Shown here: positions 12,707 to 24,027 of the stretch, in pieces
Numbering within the stretch: the stretch's first letter is position 1
How the letters are laid out: every line of letters starts with the position of its first letter
Source of the DNA: Aradus depressus
Lineage: Eukaryota > Arthropoda > Insecta > Hemiptera > Aradidae
Direction: 5' to 3'
Length of the DNA: 64,000 nt
NCBI GenBank assembly: GCA_963662175.1
Contig: OY759215.1
Coordinates: 24,169,079-24,233,078, forward strand
Program-made: the position numbers and the translations under genes
Notes under the pieces: model-generated
Database searches by the model: none
Told to the model about the DNA's origin: nothing
The model's input: the letters and a program-made list of their open reading frames with translations, nothing else

Positions 12707-14384
12707 GAAGCTGGTCAACACCAGCACTCCCACATGTATTTGCTATCTTATACTAACAGGTCTCTCGGCCAGCACCACCTCAGCCTACGGGGGGACTGAC
12801 TGGATGAGAGCGGGTGGACAAGAGTCGAGCAGAGTGGGACTTAATGAGGTCAATACCAAAAATAATTTTAAGGTCATTATGGAGGGAAACGTTGGAAACA
12901 TAGAAGGGAGCATCGACAATTGTACTTAGGATTGGATTATTGGAAATACTGGACTTGTTTTCTTGAGTTTCACCTACATATATCACTCTCATTGACCTAA
13001 GTTCCTTGACCACACTTTTTATAAATGACAAAAAAAGTGGTTGTGAATCAGAAAGAGAATCTGAATAAACTAAAGCAGAATTATGAAGTTACACAAAAAT
13101 TGTTTAAACATTACTCCGAAGAAGGTGGCAACTTGTGGAACCTGGAGGCTTATGTCAATCACTATTTAAAGAACAAAAATACGTTCTTCTCCTGCCTGTT
13201 CGACAAGAAACTGAGGCGCCAAGAATGGCCATAAAATGTTGTTTTTGTCCCAAGGGCTGCAAGTAATAACACATGTGGTGTTTTGTTTAATGATCAAGGT
13301 TAATCTACACATGTCTTCAATACTCACTACTATTCTGCTTTGCTGCGCTGGAAAAAAAAAATCTACCATAAGCTCTCCATGAAATAGGTCTACTGAGCAC
13401 TCTGGTGGCATGAAGCCTAACCCGCTTTAGATGTTATAAATTGATCCGTTAGGATTTTGAGATTTCCAAAGATTCAGCTGCTTAAGTAAACAGAGGGCAA
13501 ATAACTGTTCTACTGATGGGTTTTGTAGGTGCACATTTAAGGTAAAAACAGTGTGACAAAACAAGTGCTACCTTTTTATGGAGACATTATTTTTAACATT
13601 CATTTATTTTTCCTCACTTTAGCTACCAAGCGACACTTATTTGTCCATTTTGAATATTTTGGAAAAGGCGGAGGTGAAGACTTGAGGGCGACCATTTTGA
13701 AAATGCTAGTAAATTGAATTCAGATTCATGCTAAGGGCTTCCAGTACCTTCGATTTGATATCCCACTTGTATTCTTTGAAAAACAAATTTTGAAGATTAT
13801 CTAAAATTATTCGTTTATTGAGCATATTTACAATTAGAAAAAAACCCATAAGGAAATCCGATGACAATTATGGATATAGGACAAAGTAAAATAGTAGATG
13901 ACAATAGATACAATAATAAAGAATATCTACCGCTTTTTTGTGCATGTTTCTATCGAACGATTTTTCATGATCTTACGGGTTATTTTCCAGTCTTTGGGCT
14001 ACTTTTTTATTTACGTTCCTAATGTTATTTCTCATGGTGAAAAACCATGGGTTCTAGAGCTCCTGCACGTGATTCTGCCAACTACTGGAATTTATGTTTA
14101 TTCATCTTTAATACATTCTATACACCTTTAATTTGATACCTTAAAAAAAACAATTTGGGGACCGCAGTTTTGTACATTTTCAAGTGCTGGATTTTTTAGG
14201 AATTTGTATACTCTTTTTCGTTCGGCTACCACACTATCTATATACCTACCAAGTTTGAAGTTTGAGACAGATGAAAAAATATGACTTTTTGGTTGATCTA
14301 CGAAACGCTAAAAAATTAATACTAATTTTGCGAAGGAAACAGCAAGCTTTGGCTGGATGAATGGTTACAATTGCCTATTGCAGC
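12707..14384. other. No firm gene
   Basis: A minus-strand frame at 12780-13031 (ends ...IIFGIDLIKSHSARL) is faintly like a retropepsin end, and plus-strand frames at 13025-13234 and 13898-14131 show nothing known. Probably old transposon DNA. Confidence 0.4.
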
Positions 14385-14525
14385 ATGGGAGTTCAAGGTT
14401 ATAATTCTAACATTATGTTACCAGAAGGACTTGGCGGCAATAAGGCTGCCGTACAATCCTCCCTTCTTGCCCTAAGTAGTACGTTAAGGGCATTAAACCC
14501 AAAGAAAAAAGAAGAAGAAAAGAAA
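14385..14525 (+). mobile_element. Probable non-LTR 3' end with GAA tail
   Basis: GCGGCAATAAGGCTGCCGTA, then TAAGTAGTACGTTAAGGGCA and AACCC followed by AAAGAAAAAAGAAGAAGAAA. The stem-loop then purine tail layout is common at R1/LOA-type 3' ends. No coding part is left. Confidence 0.4.
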
Positions 14526-14968
14526 CATAGTGTTCCTTAAGCTGTTTAAAATATTATCTCAGACATTTTATGACACAAAGAAGTCTTAATGATTCTAAAG
14601 TCTTAATGACGTCACTAAACGTCATACGAAAAAGGTTTCTGACTCAATTAAAACAAAAGAAATAACAGTGTTTATTTTTAAATATCGTTAGTAAAGAGCA
14701 GTTCCGAAAGGTAGTCCAGAAAAACAATAAATAGGACTGTTGACTTGTTTCAGCTTTAAGAATCAACTAAGTGCAGAAGGTAGAACCAAGTCTGTAGACC
14801 ATGTCAAAACGGTTCTCAATAGGATAAGTAAGACTTTTCAACCGTCTTCCTCAGTACGGTTCAAGGTCACATCAACTGCAGTAGTTATTAGCGGCATGCT
14901 GTCTACATACGGGCCGGGAACCTTTTAAAGCTTGCATATTTAAATGTATACGCTGTGGTACGCCTTGC

Positions 14969-15281
14969 TAGTTAGTTATTATGACTCATACCCGGGCTTT
15001 AACTACAAGGTCATATCGCCTACTACCAGAGTCGCTCTGGTGGACATAAGCCCGACTCTACTATGGGAGACCTAAATTTTGCCTATTCTATTTTTAATCA
15101 CCTAGGGCAGGGGACTTTAACGAGTACCTGACATCTAACAGGCTCGGGACTATCGTTTAACGTCTCATTCGATCGACGGCGTGCTCAAGGTTTTTTAACC
15201 TCCCAGATAAAAAACCTAAAGGCCTCGTCCGGGTCTCGAGCTCAGTAAGCAACCATGCATACCACTGAGCTACCGGCACCC
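14969..15281 (-). mobile_element. SINE, older full-length copy
   Basis: TAGTTAGTTATTATGACTCA through CCACTGAGCTACCGGCACCC. An open frame begins by chance in its head and runs into the GC-rich block that follows. Confidence 0.9.
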
Positions 15282-15546
15282 ATGTGGTGCTCTTTGCTGT
15301 TATGCAATATCACCCTGCCTAAAATGGGAGAGGACCTCCGGGATCCGGGGGGTTACAAAGAAAAAGGGACCGGCCATCTGCGGAACAATCTGCGCCAATC
15401 GGGTCGTCCCCAGCCCATCTTACAGTATCTGCTTCTGCTCTCATCAGGAGCCGAAGAATGGACTGAACCCAGTCGGTTTCAGCCTCCAGCTACCGTAGAT
15501 CCATTCCTGAATACAATCCTGTTCTGTGAATCAACTCCACCCTAGC
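15282..15546. other. GC-rich block of unknown origin
   Basis: Begins exactly at the end of a SINE. One plus-strand frame is open through it (GGYKEKGTGHLRNNLRQSGR ... LFCESTPP) but starts in the SINE, and no domain is recognisable. It could be a LINE 5' UTR or transduced DNA. Confidence 0.3.
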
Positions 15547-16289
15547 TTGTTCGTACAGTGGACGGCAAGTTGTTTCCTTAATTTCGTATATTGTTAATTT
15601 TAAACAATCTACGACAAGAAGTTACCACAATTATTATTATGCAGCATGAAGTTAGCAGAAATGTCCCCCCTCCTCCCATGTCTTCAATTTCGGAATTCAA
15701 TTGATTATTTAGATGTATATAATATATAAAGTAAATATTATATTAGATTACGTAAAACGTATTTCGACTACATGGTATAGATGTACCGTTCGGTATCTAG
15801 TTCCGGAAATGAAGTGGTTACATTTTTCAGCGTTACGGACATACGGACGAACGACACAATTGTAGAGATTGAATCACGTCTAAATATAGCATAAAAACGA
15901 ACTCGACATTTTTGACGATTTCATTATTCTCTTAATTCTCATCCTTCAGATAGAGAAATAAAAAAAAATAAAAATGAAATATTTGACATAGAATTGAAGT
16001 AAACTGAAAGAAAAACAATTTTCGCTGAACTGTCGATCTATAGGAGTTATTACATCCTGAAATGTGTTTCCCTGAAATCAGATATTGTCTTCGTATCGTA
16101 TATCATCACATCCTGTTGATCCTGCGCCGCTTAATTCAGTCAGCAATTCCTTCAGATAGGATTTCTACCTAGAATTCCTTTTTGTCGGTCATTGGAGTGG
16201 AGTAACCAGGAGCGTTTCCCGTCAGTCGACTTGGCTGAAATAACTAGTATGGGTTTTATTCGTAAAGCTATTTGTTTATTTATATTTAT

Positions 16290-16375
16290 TTTTTGTACAT
16301 ATATATATTATTTACTGTTTTGTACATATATATATTATTTACTGTTTTGTACACATATTATTTATTATTTTATGT
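16290..16375. repeat. 30-bp tandem repeat
   Basis: Unit TGTACATATATATATTATTT plus ACTGTTT, 2.7 copies. It produces a spurious repeated reading frame. Confidence 0.85.
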
Positions 16376-16625
16376 CATCAAATTTACCTATGGTTCAAAG
16401 AAAGTCTTCATAGGGCTACTATTACGGTGTTCAACAACGGAAACCTAAAATATCGGTATGGAGAACTATATTCCAAGATCAATTTTCAAAGTAATTTTTA
16501 ATATGAAAAGTCTCAGCAAAAGCCAGAAAAATCTTCTACTGTATAGTTACAAATTACATGCAAAATTGCGGAAATAATTTCATATTCGTATTAGCTGACG
16601 CTCAAAACCTAAATTTATGTTTACA

Positions 16626-16720
16626 ATTAAAAATTGCGCATATTTCCAAAACCGCTAATACGATTGATACCAAAATTAATAGGCCTTGAGCCCTCACTAA
16701 AACAAATAGTTTGCACAAAG
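16626..16720 (+). repeat. Interspersed repeat C, copy 2 (partial)
   Basis: ACGATTGATACCAAAATTAA then TAGGCCTTGAGCCCTCACTA; lies directly beside copy 3 in the same orientation. Confidence 0.55.
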
Positions 16721-16756
16721 AAAAACATTCAAATTGATTAACGAAATGAATAATGC

Positions 16757-16935
16757 AACAAAATTGCTTATATTTCCACACCACCGATCCGATTGGCATC
16801 AAAATCAATAGGTCTGGAGTCCCCATCTGGACTAACAATATTAATAAATTAGAAAGAAGTTATACGAAAGAAAATTCTACAGACAGACTGACAGACACAA
16901 GAATAGCCACCAATCGGAAAACCATATTTCTTAAC
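16757..16935 (+). repeat. Interspersed repeat C, copy 3
   Basis: GATCCGATTGGCATCAAAAT, ATAGGTCTGGAGTCCCCATC and CTACAGACAGACTGACAGAC match copy 1. Non-coding. Confidence 0.6.
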
Positions 16936-17427
16936 CTTTTGAGGATCGAACAATCAGAATCTGACGCGTCGGATACGATTTTTCGACCCTATATATAATA
17001 TATAATTGTATAATAATAAAATAAAAAAATACGATTTCCATTATAGTGTTAGTGACGAATAAAAACTTTGTTTCCCAAGGGTGTTGTTGGATTGATCAGC
17101 CAGTTCATATGCTAATGGGGTAAGTCAGATCCGGAGCTGATTAAGTCAGAGAATGTAGTCAGTTTTATAGATCTCTGACTATTGTACATGTATCCTGGCC
17201 CCCCACGAAAGGGCCAATTTGACGCAGACATCACACCATACCACCCTTCTCTCCTCTGACTACAAATGACTACTGGTTATTTCACTTGACTCTTCACAAC
17301 ACGTATTCTCACACTCCCTCGGAGGGGGCAAATGTAAAAAAATAGCTCAGCGGATTCAAAAATTTAGAGTTGCTTCTAATTCGATTAAACATTGTACACT
17401 TAACCACAAACTAATATTACTAACTGA

Positions 17428-17720
17428 GGTTAGGTTAGGTTTTATGACTCATGCCCGGGCTTTAACTACGAGGTCATATCGCCTACTACCAGAGCGCTCT
17501 CTCGTCACTCTGGTGGACATGAGCCCGACTCTACTGTGGGAGTCCTAAATTTTGCCTACCTACCCTAAATTTTTTATTCATTTAGGGTAGGGGTCTTTAA
17601 CGAGTACCTGACATCGTACAGGCTCGGGACCATCGCTTAACGTCCCATCCGAAGGACGGCGTGCTTAAGTTTATTTTACCTCCCAGATAAAATAAACTAA
17701 GGGCCTCGGTCGGGCTACGA
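17428..17720 (-). mobile_element. SINE, young 5'-truncated copy
   Basis: Tail GGTTAGGTTAGGTTTTATGA (reverse complement of the CCTAA tail). The tRNA head is missing beyond the B box. A perfect 12-bp duplication ATTACTAACTGA flanks it (17416-17427, 17721-17732), so truncation happened at insertion. Confidence 0.9.
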
Positions 17721-17796
17721 ATTACTAACTGACATCCTCACACTTTGGTTGCTATTGGCTACTTATTGATAATTAACTTATTGCGGTTCTTGCCCA

Positions 17797-17892
17797 GCTT
17801 TTTTTTCCCTTTTCTCTTATTAAGATTCAGCCTATGCCACTAATGGTAGTGGCATAGGCTGAATCTTAATAAGAGAAAAGGGAAAAAAAAGC
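17797..17892. repeat. Perfect 46-bp inverted repeat, 4-bp loop
   Basis: Left arm 17797-17842, loop ATGG 17843-17846, right arm 17847-17892; every base pairs, from GCTTTTTTTTCCC at the base to GCCACTA at the apex. Identity stops abruptly outside the arms. Confidence 0.95.
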
Positions 17893-18110
17893 ATGATATA
17901 TAAAAAAAAGCAAATAATCCATGGGGATTATTAACAATTTTATGCTTTTGAAACTCTTTTTATAATATAAATATTGAACGTAGAGTAAAAACATGAACAA
18001 ATAAATGAAAATGAGTAATGGTTATGTAGATCTCGTTAGTTAAATAATGAGACAGTAAGATTCAACATCAAATATAATTATGTTTTTGAAGATCAATTAA
18101 CCTTAACATA

Positions 18111-18382
18111 GAAGGCGCCGGTAGCTCAGAGGTAGCGTGATTGCTTATAAAGCTCAAGAGGAGAAAAAAACTTGAGCACGCCGTCCTTTGGATGGGAGGT
18201 TGGCGGTCCCGAACCTCTGCGATATCAAGTACTCGTTTGACCCCTGCCCTAGGTGAATAAACCTAGGTAGCCAAAATTTAGGACTCTCATTGTAGAGTCG
18301 GGCCCATGTCCACCAGAGTGACGAAAGAGCGCTCTGGTACCTTGTCGTTAAAGCCCGGGCATGAATCATAATAACTAACTAA
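18111..18382 (+). mobile_element. SINE, older full-length copy
   Basis: Damaged tRNA head (GCGCCGGTAGCTCAGAGG), full body, tail AATAACTAACTAA. Duplication CCTTAACATA/CCTTAGCATA at 18101-18110 and 18383-18392. Confidence 0.88.
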
Positions 18383-18438
18383 CCTTAGCATATGTACCTA
18401 TATTAAAACTTTTTTAAACTAATTTAAAATATATGAGG

Positions 18439-18657
18439 GGGACCATGGTGGTTGTGTTGGCTAGAGCGTAGGGCTTCAGTCGCATGGTATCACCATGGTC
18501 GCGAGTTCGAATCCCGTCCGGGAGTGAGTTATATTTTGGAAATAGAACTCCCTTCCGGGGCCATGGATGTCGTAAATAACTAGATAACATTGACATAAGA
18601 TTGACATGGCTGTATGCACCATACATGAAGCCAAAAAAAATAAAAAATAATAAAAAT
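18439..18657 (+). mobile_element. Second SINE family (tRNA-derived, A-rich tail)
   Basis: Promoter boxes GTTGGCTAGAGCGTAGG (A box) and GCGAGTTCGAATCCC (B box), then a body and a CCAAAAAAAATAAAAAATAA tail. Flanks ATATATGAGG at 18429-18438 and 18658-18667 are a target-site duplication. Only copy seen in the window. Confidence 0.8.
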
Positions 18658-18844
18658 ATATATGAGGCCATAAAGACCAAAAAATAAAAAAAACCTTAAC
18701 ACAGTTTTTTATTTTACCTTACCACAATTGCCAGCTGTGAATTACTATAAAGTTTTTAGGGTTTTGTAATTCAAAGACAAAAAAAAAATTATTTCAGTCC
18801 TGTGGGCCGCTTCTAAGTTTAATTACGTTTAATTTTTAATTATT

Positions 18845-18956
18845 TAAGTTTATTTTACCTCCCAGATAAAATAAATTAAGGGCCTCGGGCGGGTTTCGAA
18901 CCCATGACCTTGAGCTCAGAAGGCAAGCACGCATACCACTGAGCTATCGGCGCCCT
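18845..18956 (-). mobile_element. SINE tRNA-head fragment
   Basis: Head and B box only (GGTTTCGAACCC, CACTGAGCTATCGGCGCCCTC on the plus strand), with the TTTATTTTACCTCCCAGATA segment shared with the young subfamily; the 3' half is absent. Confidence 0.87.
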
Positions 18957-20048
18957 CGGTTGGAAAGGATATCAAATAGAAGGGTTCTGAGGGTTTAAAA
19001 CTTATAATGAGTTTTCGTAGGGTTACAGTTAGCTGTTCAAATGGGATTCAGACTTAACATGAATCAGACATCACTAGTTAGCGACTTGAACGAAACTGAC
19101 TTATATGACTGAAATAAGGCAGTAAGACTTTATAAAAAAAAAATATTACAATGAATTATGTATAGAAAAGTAAATAATATTCAACTAGATAAGGAATAAT
19201 TTGACATTAGAGGATAGAAAAGTAGCTAACTCTATCAAATATGGTCGGAAGGAGAAGACAAGAGGCAAATTATGAATTATTTATGAAAAATGAATAATTG
19301 ATATGGCGCTTCGGTGACTGTGAGATTCTCATCACAATCAGATACAGCTCCACCGAGTATCTTTCCGCTTAACTACAGAAGCCGTACCAAGAGAGTAAAC
19401 ATTATATAATATAATGGACAGTACCCCATAATTATGGTTCATACATTTTATGTAACAAATAAAAAAATATGAGCTGGTTGGAGCTGCAAAAAACTTTCCC
19501 GCTATAGCACATGGCAATGTTTGAGCAGTCCTCAATTAGATTAAATACTATTTATTGAGCTGGACTGTTTGTCATGATAGATACAGCAAGGCTTTCCATT
19601 CATGTTGCATGATGATCACTCTAATATTATGATTAGAATACTATAAAATATATCATTTGTTAACATGAATTAATTGTTTTGAAAAGTTAACCGCTAAAAC
19701 CATTTTAACGAAATATATTATGCAAACAAAAAGGACATATTTCAAAATTTTAATGCAGTTACAACATTTTGAAGATACGTACATAGCTCGTTAAAACCTC
19801 AACAAACTTATTTAAAGAGAGATGCTAAGACCATTCAATAGCAACAAACAAAAATTGTGTAGCATGTAATATTATCTGAGACAATTAATCCTAATTGTAA
19901 AATTTCAAAAATTAAATTTTCAAATGTTACATTTATTTATTTGAAATGTTTTCCTATATACATGAACTTGACTTTCAAGGTTTGTGCAAAATGTATACAC
20001 TGTAACTAAAATATTAAAATTACTTGAGCGTTAAACATTACGTAATAT
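18957..20048. other. No gene recognised
   Basis: AT-rich, no repeat with a second copy in the window. Confidence 0.5.
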
Positions 20049-20299
20049 ACAGGATAAAGGAATATACACACACTAAGGAATTTAAACTCCACACACTACT
20101 TGTCAATATTTTCACTATATTGGTCAAAATTACACGACTATAGTTTCGCCTGTTACGGCATCATCAAGTGAACTGATGAATGTGAACTGCCGTAACAGGC
20201 GAAACTATAGTCATGTAATTTTGACCAATATAGTGAAAATATTGACAAGTAGTGTGTGGAGTTTATATTCCTTACTGTGTGTTTATTACTTTATCCTGT
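20049..20299. mobile_element. Foldback element with 112-bp arms
   Basis: Arms 20049-20160 and 20188-20299 are near-perfect inverted repeats (outer ends ACAGGATAAAG / CTTTATCCTGT) around a 27-bp loop. No coding sequence and no clear target duplication. Read outward, each arm starts with GCCGTAACAGGCGAAACTAT. Confidence 0.9.
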
Positions 20300-20713
20300 T
20301 CATTATAAATTTTCATAAAGTAGACCTGGAATCAGTTCAATAATTACATAATATCCAAATCGCTTGAGAGATGTTTTTTTTAAAACTGCTGGATGAATAG
20401 AAATTCACAACAAAGTATTCTGAATTCGGGATCACATTTTGGAGTGCAAAAGATCCCTCTGTAAAATGGGTTATACAAAAATGCCCTTCAAAAGCTGTAA
20501 AATTAATTGCAAAGTGACGTTTGATCTAAAAAAAATTTGTCATTCTCCTAAACCTCTAACAATTAGATCTTGGGCATCTGTTTTATGTTAGTTATAATAC
20601 ACTGGTGGAAGTGGAAAATTCAACATAAGAAAACATCGGTTTAGATTCAAATTATATCACAACATTAGTTAGTTCTATACTAAGAAATGATTAAAGTTTC
20701 AATATTTTTAATT

Positions 20714-20946
20714 GGGGGCGCTCAGTGGTATGCATGCTAGCTTACTGAGGTCAAGATCCCGGGTTCGAAACCCGGCCGAAGCCCTTAAGGTTTTTTATCT
20801 GGAAGGTGAAAAAAACATGACCATGCCGTCCTCCGGAAGGAACGTTAAGTGATGGTCCGGAGCCTGTGCGATGTCAGGTACACGTTAAGTACCTGAAGTA
20901 CGTTACTTACCCTAAGTGATAAAACCTAGGTAGGCAAAATTTAAAT
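20714..20946 (+). mobile_element. SINE, 3'-truncated copy
   Basis: GGGGGCGCTCAGTGGTATGC, intact B box GGTTCGAAACCCG, body to GGTAGGCAAAATTTA, then stops. Contains a short internal duplication (TACCTGAAGTACGTTACTTA). Confidence 0.87.
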
Positions 20947-21357
20947 CACTTCCTAATTTGTTTTTCTCAAAGTTATTTTAAAAATATTACTACTTTCCTA
21001 TGTCTTAAAATATACAAAAATATTTTAAATGTATATTAAAAATAAAATAATAACGTAGGTCAAAGTTTATCTTTATTTCGAAAAGTAAATGACACATTAA
21101 CTGTTTGCTCTATCTCTCTCCATGATAAGAATCTTGTTCCGAATTATACGAATGATATAAATGTATCAGAATTCATCTGCATTCCATGAAAGGCTTAGAG
21201 GATTATCGATAATAGGTACGATAAAATCGTTATTGGGAACAAATACAATATTGAAAAGGTCACTTTTCTGTTGTTTTATTTTTATTAATTTACTCCAAAT
21301 ACAAAACTGGATCATTTAAGCTATTTGCATAGCTTTTGAATTAAATAAGAGAAGAAG

Positions 21358-22115
21358 ATCGGCGGTGAATTACCGGCAATGTACTTCCCCAGAACGAATT
21401 AATCAAATAATGTTTTCTCCCCATTCCAAAACCAGTCGACCATTCGCGCTATCATTCAAGAGTCGTCTTACATAGGGGCTCCTAAATCCTCATAATAAAT
21501 GTTGTGTCAAAAAATTCATTACATCGGCAGTTATTGGGGCATTTGAATTGAGCCCCCCTTCCCTTCAGCCGATATCACTGAAATTTGACAAGTTACGTCC
21601 TCATTGGGTTTTGACTCTAAATATAAAATTTCATGTCGATACATTCATTATATTGGCAGTTATTGGGACTTTGAGTTGAGTCCCCTTCTCTTTGCCGATT
21701 CTGCTGAAAATTAATAACTGTCGACCTTATGGGGTCATGAATTTAAATATGAAATTTTGTGTCGATATTCATTACAGCGGCAGTTATAAGCAATTTTGAG
21801 CTAAGCCGATCCCTAATCCCCCTCTCCCCTTTGGCCGATTTGGCTACAAATCGATAATTGTTGTCCTTATGAAGTTTCGGACTCACATATAAAATTTTGC
21901 ATCGATACATTCATTTTAATGACAGTTATTAGACTTTTTATGTTAAGCCTCCCCCTAATCCTCTCCTTCCCTTTGGTCAATTTGGCTGAAAAACAATAGG
22001 TAACGTTGTTAGAGTCTGGATTCAAATATAAAATTTCATGTCGATACATTCATTCTGTCGGGAGTTATCGTGTTCAAAGACAAACAAACAAACAAATTTT
22101 TTTTTCATATTTGGA
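21358..22115 (+). repeat. Repeat B with internal tandem units of about 130 bp, copy 1
   Basis: Begins GGTGAATTACCGGCAATGTA. Five degenerate units, each with TCGATACATTCATT..., GGCAGTTATT, then CCCTTTGGCCGATTTGGCTG and a CCTTATG block. Unit anchors near 21505, 21632, 21764, 21904 and 22040. No coding sequence. Confidence 0.75.
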
Positions 22116-22544
22116 ATTTTGTCGTTTTTGTCCTAATTTTCGACAGATATCTCTTGGATCTATCTGCGAACACTGAAAACGTTAGTATAATCTCGAATAA
22201 AGGAAGGACATATTTGAAAAACCTTCTTCGTAAATAAACCCCTCTCTTGCAGATAAATTTTATGGCTACATTTTTTTTGTGACAGCAAATCTCACATAGG
22301 TTTTTTTTCCTCATTGGAAAGAAGTTTCGTAAGGTTTAAGCTGCCTTCAGAGTTATCTTTCGACATAGCTAGTTTAACATTGAAACATTGGTCTAGAGAT
22401 TACGCCCCTCGCAGGAATATTTTTTTAGTCCTGATTACTTGACCTGACGTGATCCTTAAAAATACAGTGGGTATGCAGAAGTTATGCTACGGTCACATTA
22501 CATTTTTACTTTCTTATACTTATTTATAGTTTTAGTATTGTTTG

Positions 22545-22950
22545 TACTCGTGCGAAAATCCGAGATCGAGGTTTCAACTCCCATGTTTCAAGGTCCCTGA
22601 ATACGTTTTCACCATTTTCGCGATGATGTCTGTCTGTAACGATTGTAGCCATGAACTTGAAATTCGAAATAAAGGGGTCACATGTATCTACCTTAGGTCT
22701 GATTAGATTTTGGCCGAAATCTAACGAAAATTGAGACCACTTTCTCTCGGGACTCAACTACATTTTACAAGATACAGCTTATGTTTATGAACTAATCAAA
22801 AATCTTTACAAGTACTTAATAGTTGTAGAGAATATTAAAATACGCAATTTATATGAAATAACATTTTTCATAGGTCGTCCAGTTTGAGAGATACATGCCG
22901 AAAACCATCTTGGGATGTAGTTTTGAAACACGTATTTTTAGGCGTTTCCT
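22545..22950 (+). repeat. Interspersed repeat D, copy 1
   Basis: Shares ACGATTGTAGC.ATGAACTTG, GATTAGATTTTGG.CGAAATC and AGATACATGCCGAAAACC with 60.6-61.0 kb. Non-coding; no ends defined. Followed by the MITE at 23168. Confidence 0.75.
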
Positions 22951-23167
22951 TAATTTACCCGAAAACTATTAATCCTACCGAAAAATTATTTCTCACCAAA
23001 ATTGTTCCTTATAAAGTTTCCAATCGCTAATAATTCTCAGATTTGAGATACGATTAATACAAAGAAAGTTATAGCCCCCGAAGAATGTAAACTAAATGTC
23101 CATAAGGAATATATCCAAGTAACTTTTAAATCGTTGCTCATAGCAACGAACATATTTTTCATGTGTA

Positions 23168-23326
23168 TCTTATACCAACCATGCTTACAGATCACTATCT
23201 CTCCACCTTCTGAAAATTATTTCATACTGGCATTACTGGGGGGTATAAGAATGTCTACTCTCAAGATAACGCTATACAATGAGGAAGAGAGAGATTGATC
23301 TGTAAGCTTGGTTAGAATAAGAAAGT
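23168..23326. mobile_element. MITE of the same family, copy 1 (shorter)
   Basis: CTTATACCAACCATGCTTAC and CTGTAAGCTTGGTTAGAATA arms; shares AATTATTTCATACTGGCATT with the 61.2-kb copy. The right half is deleted. Confidence 0.8.
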
Positions 23327-23754
23327 CCTGTAATGGCTACATCACAAAATTTCTTTTTAATTTTATACATTTTGACAAAAGAATATTTGTTTATGTCTCA
23401 ATACATGTATTCTAAGCAAGGAACTGCACTACAGTGATAATTATCAAATATATATGATTTTAGAAATAAGTTCAAAGACCGGTTGGGCATCTTCATAAAT
23501 AAAAATGTGGTATGTACATGATCTAGGTTCGGTAATTCTAAAGATATGGAATTTCAGCAACTTCCAGAAAAATGAAATGTTCAAATTTGACAGACAGCAG
23601 TCCAGCTGTGGTTCATCTGATTATTGTTCAGCCTGTGTTTAAAGGGCTTTATAAGGAAACTACGAGGTTTGTATGTCCTAGAACAGCCAGAGTGTGAAAT
23701 ACACACAGGTATCTTTTAGCTATTGAAGTGTGTAATCGTTACAGGAATGAGAGA

Positions 23755-24027
23755 GTTAGTTATTTTGACCCATGCCCGGGCTTTAACTACGAGGCCATAT
23801 CGCCTATTATCACAGCGCTCTTTTGACGCTCATTGACTCTACAATGGGAATTCTAAATTTTGCGTAGGTGCCCATACTTAGTTGCCTTGGGTAGAGAGGG
23901 GTCCTTAACGAGTACAGGCTCGGGACCATCGCTTAATGTCCCATCCGAAGGACGGCTTGCTCAAGGTTTTTTCATTTCCTAGATAAGAAAAACTAAGAGC
24001 CTCGGCCGGGTTTCGAACCCGCGATCC
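23755..24027 (-). mobile_element. SINE, head-truncated copy
   Basis: GTTAGTTATTTTGACCCATG through CCGGGTTTCGAACCCGCGAT; the first 40 bp or so of the head are missing. Confidence 0.88.

Noticed and set aside
12780..13031. Retroviral-type protease fragment on the minus strand
   Set aside because: Only a faint IIFGIDLI-type resemblance; no catalytic DTG/DSG motif or neighbouring RT seen.
17797..17892. Transcription terminator hairpin
   Set aside because: Eukaryotic setting, and the arms are far longer than any intrinsic terminator.
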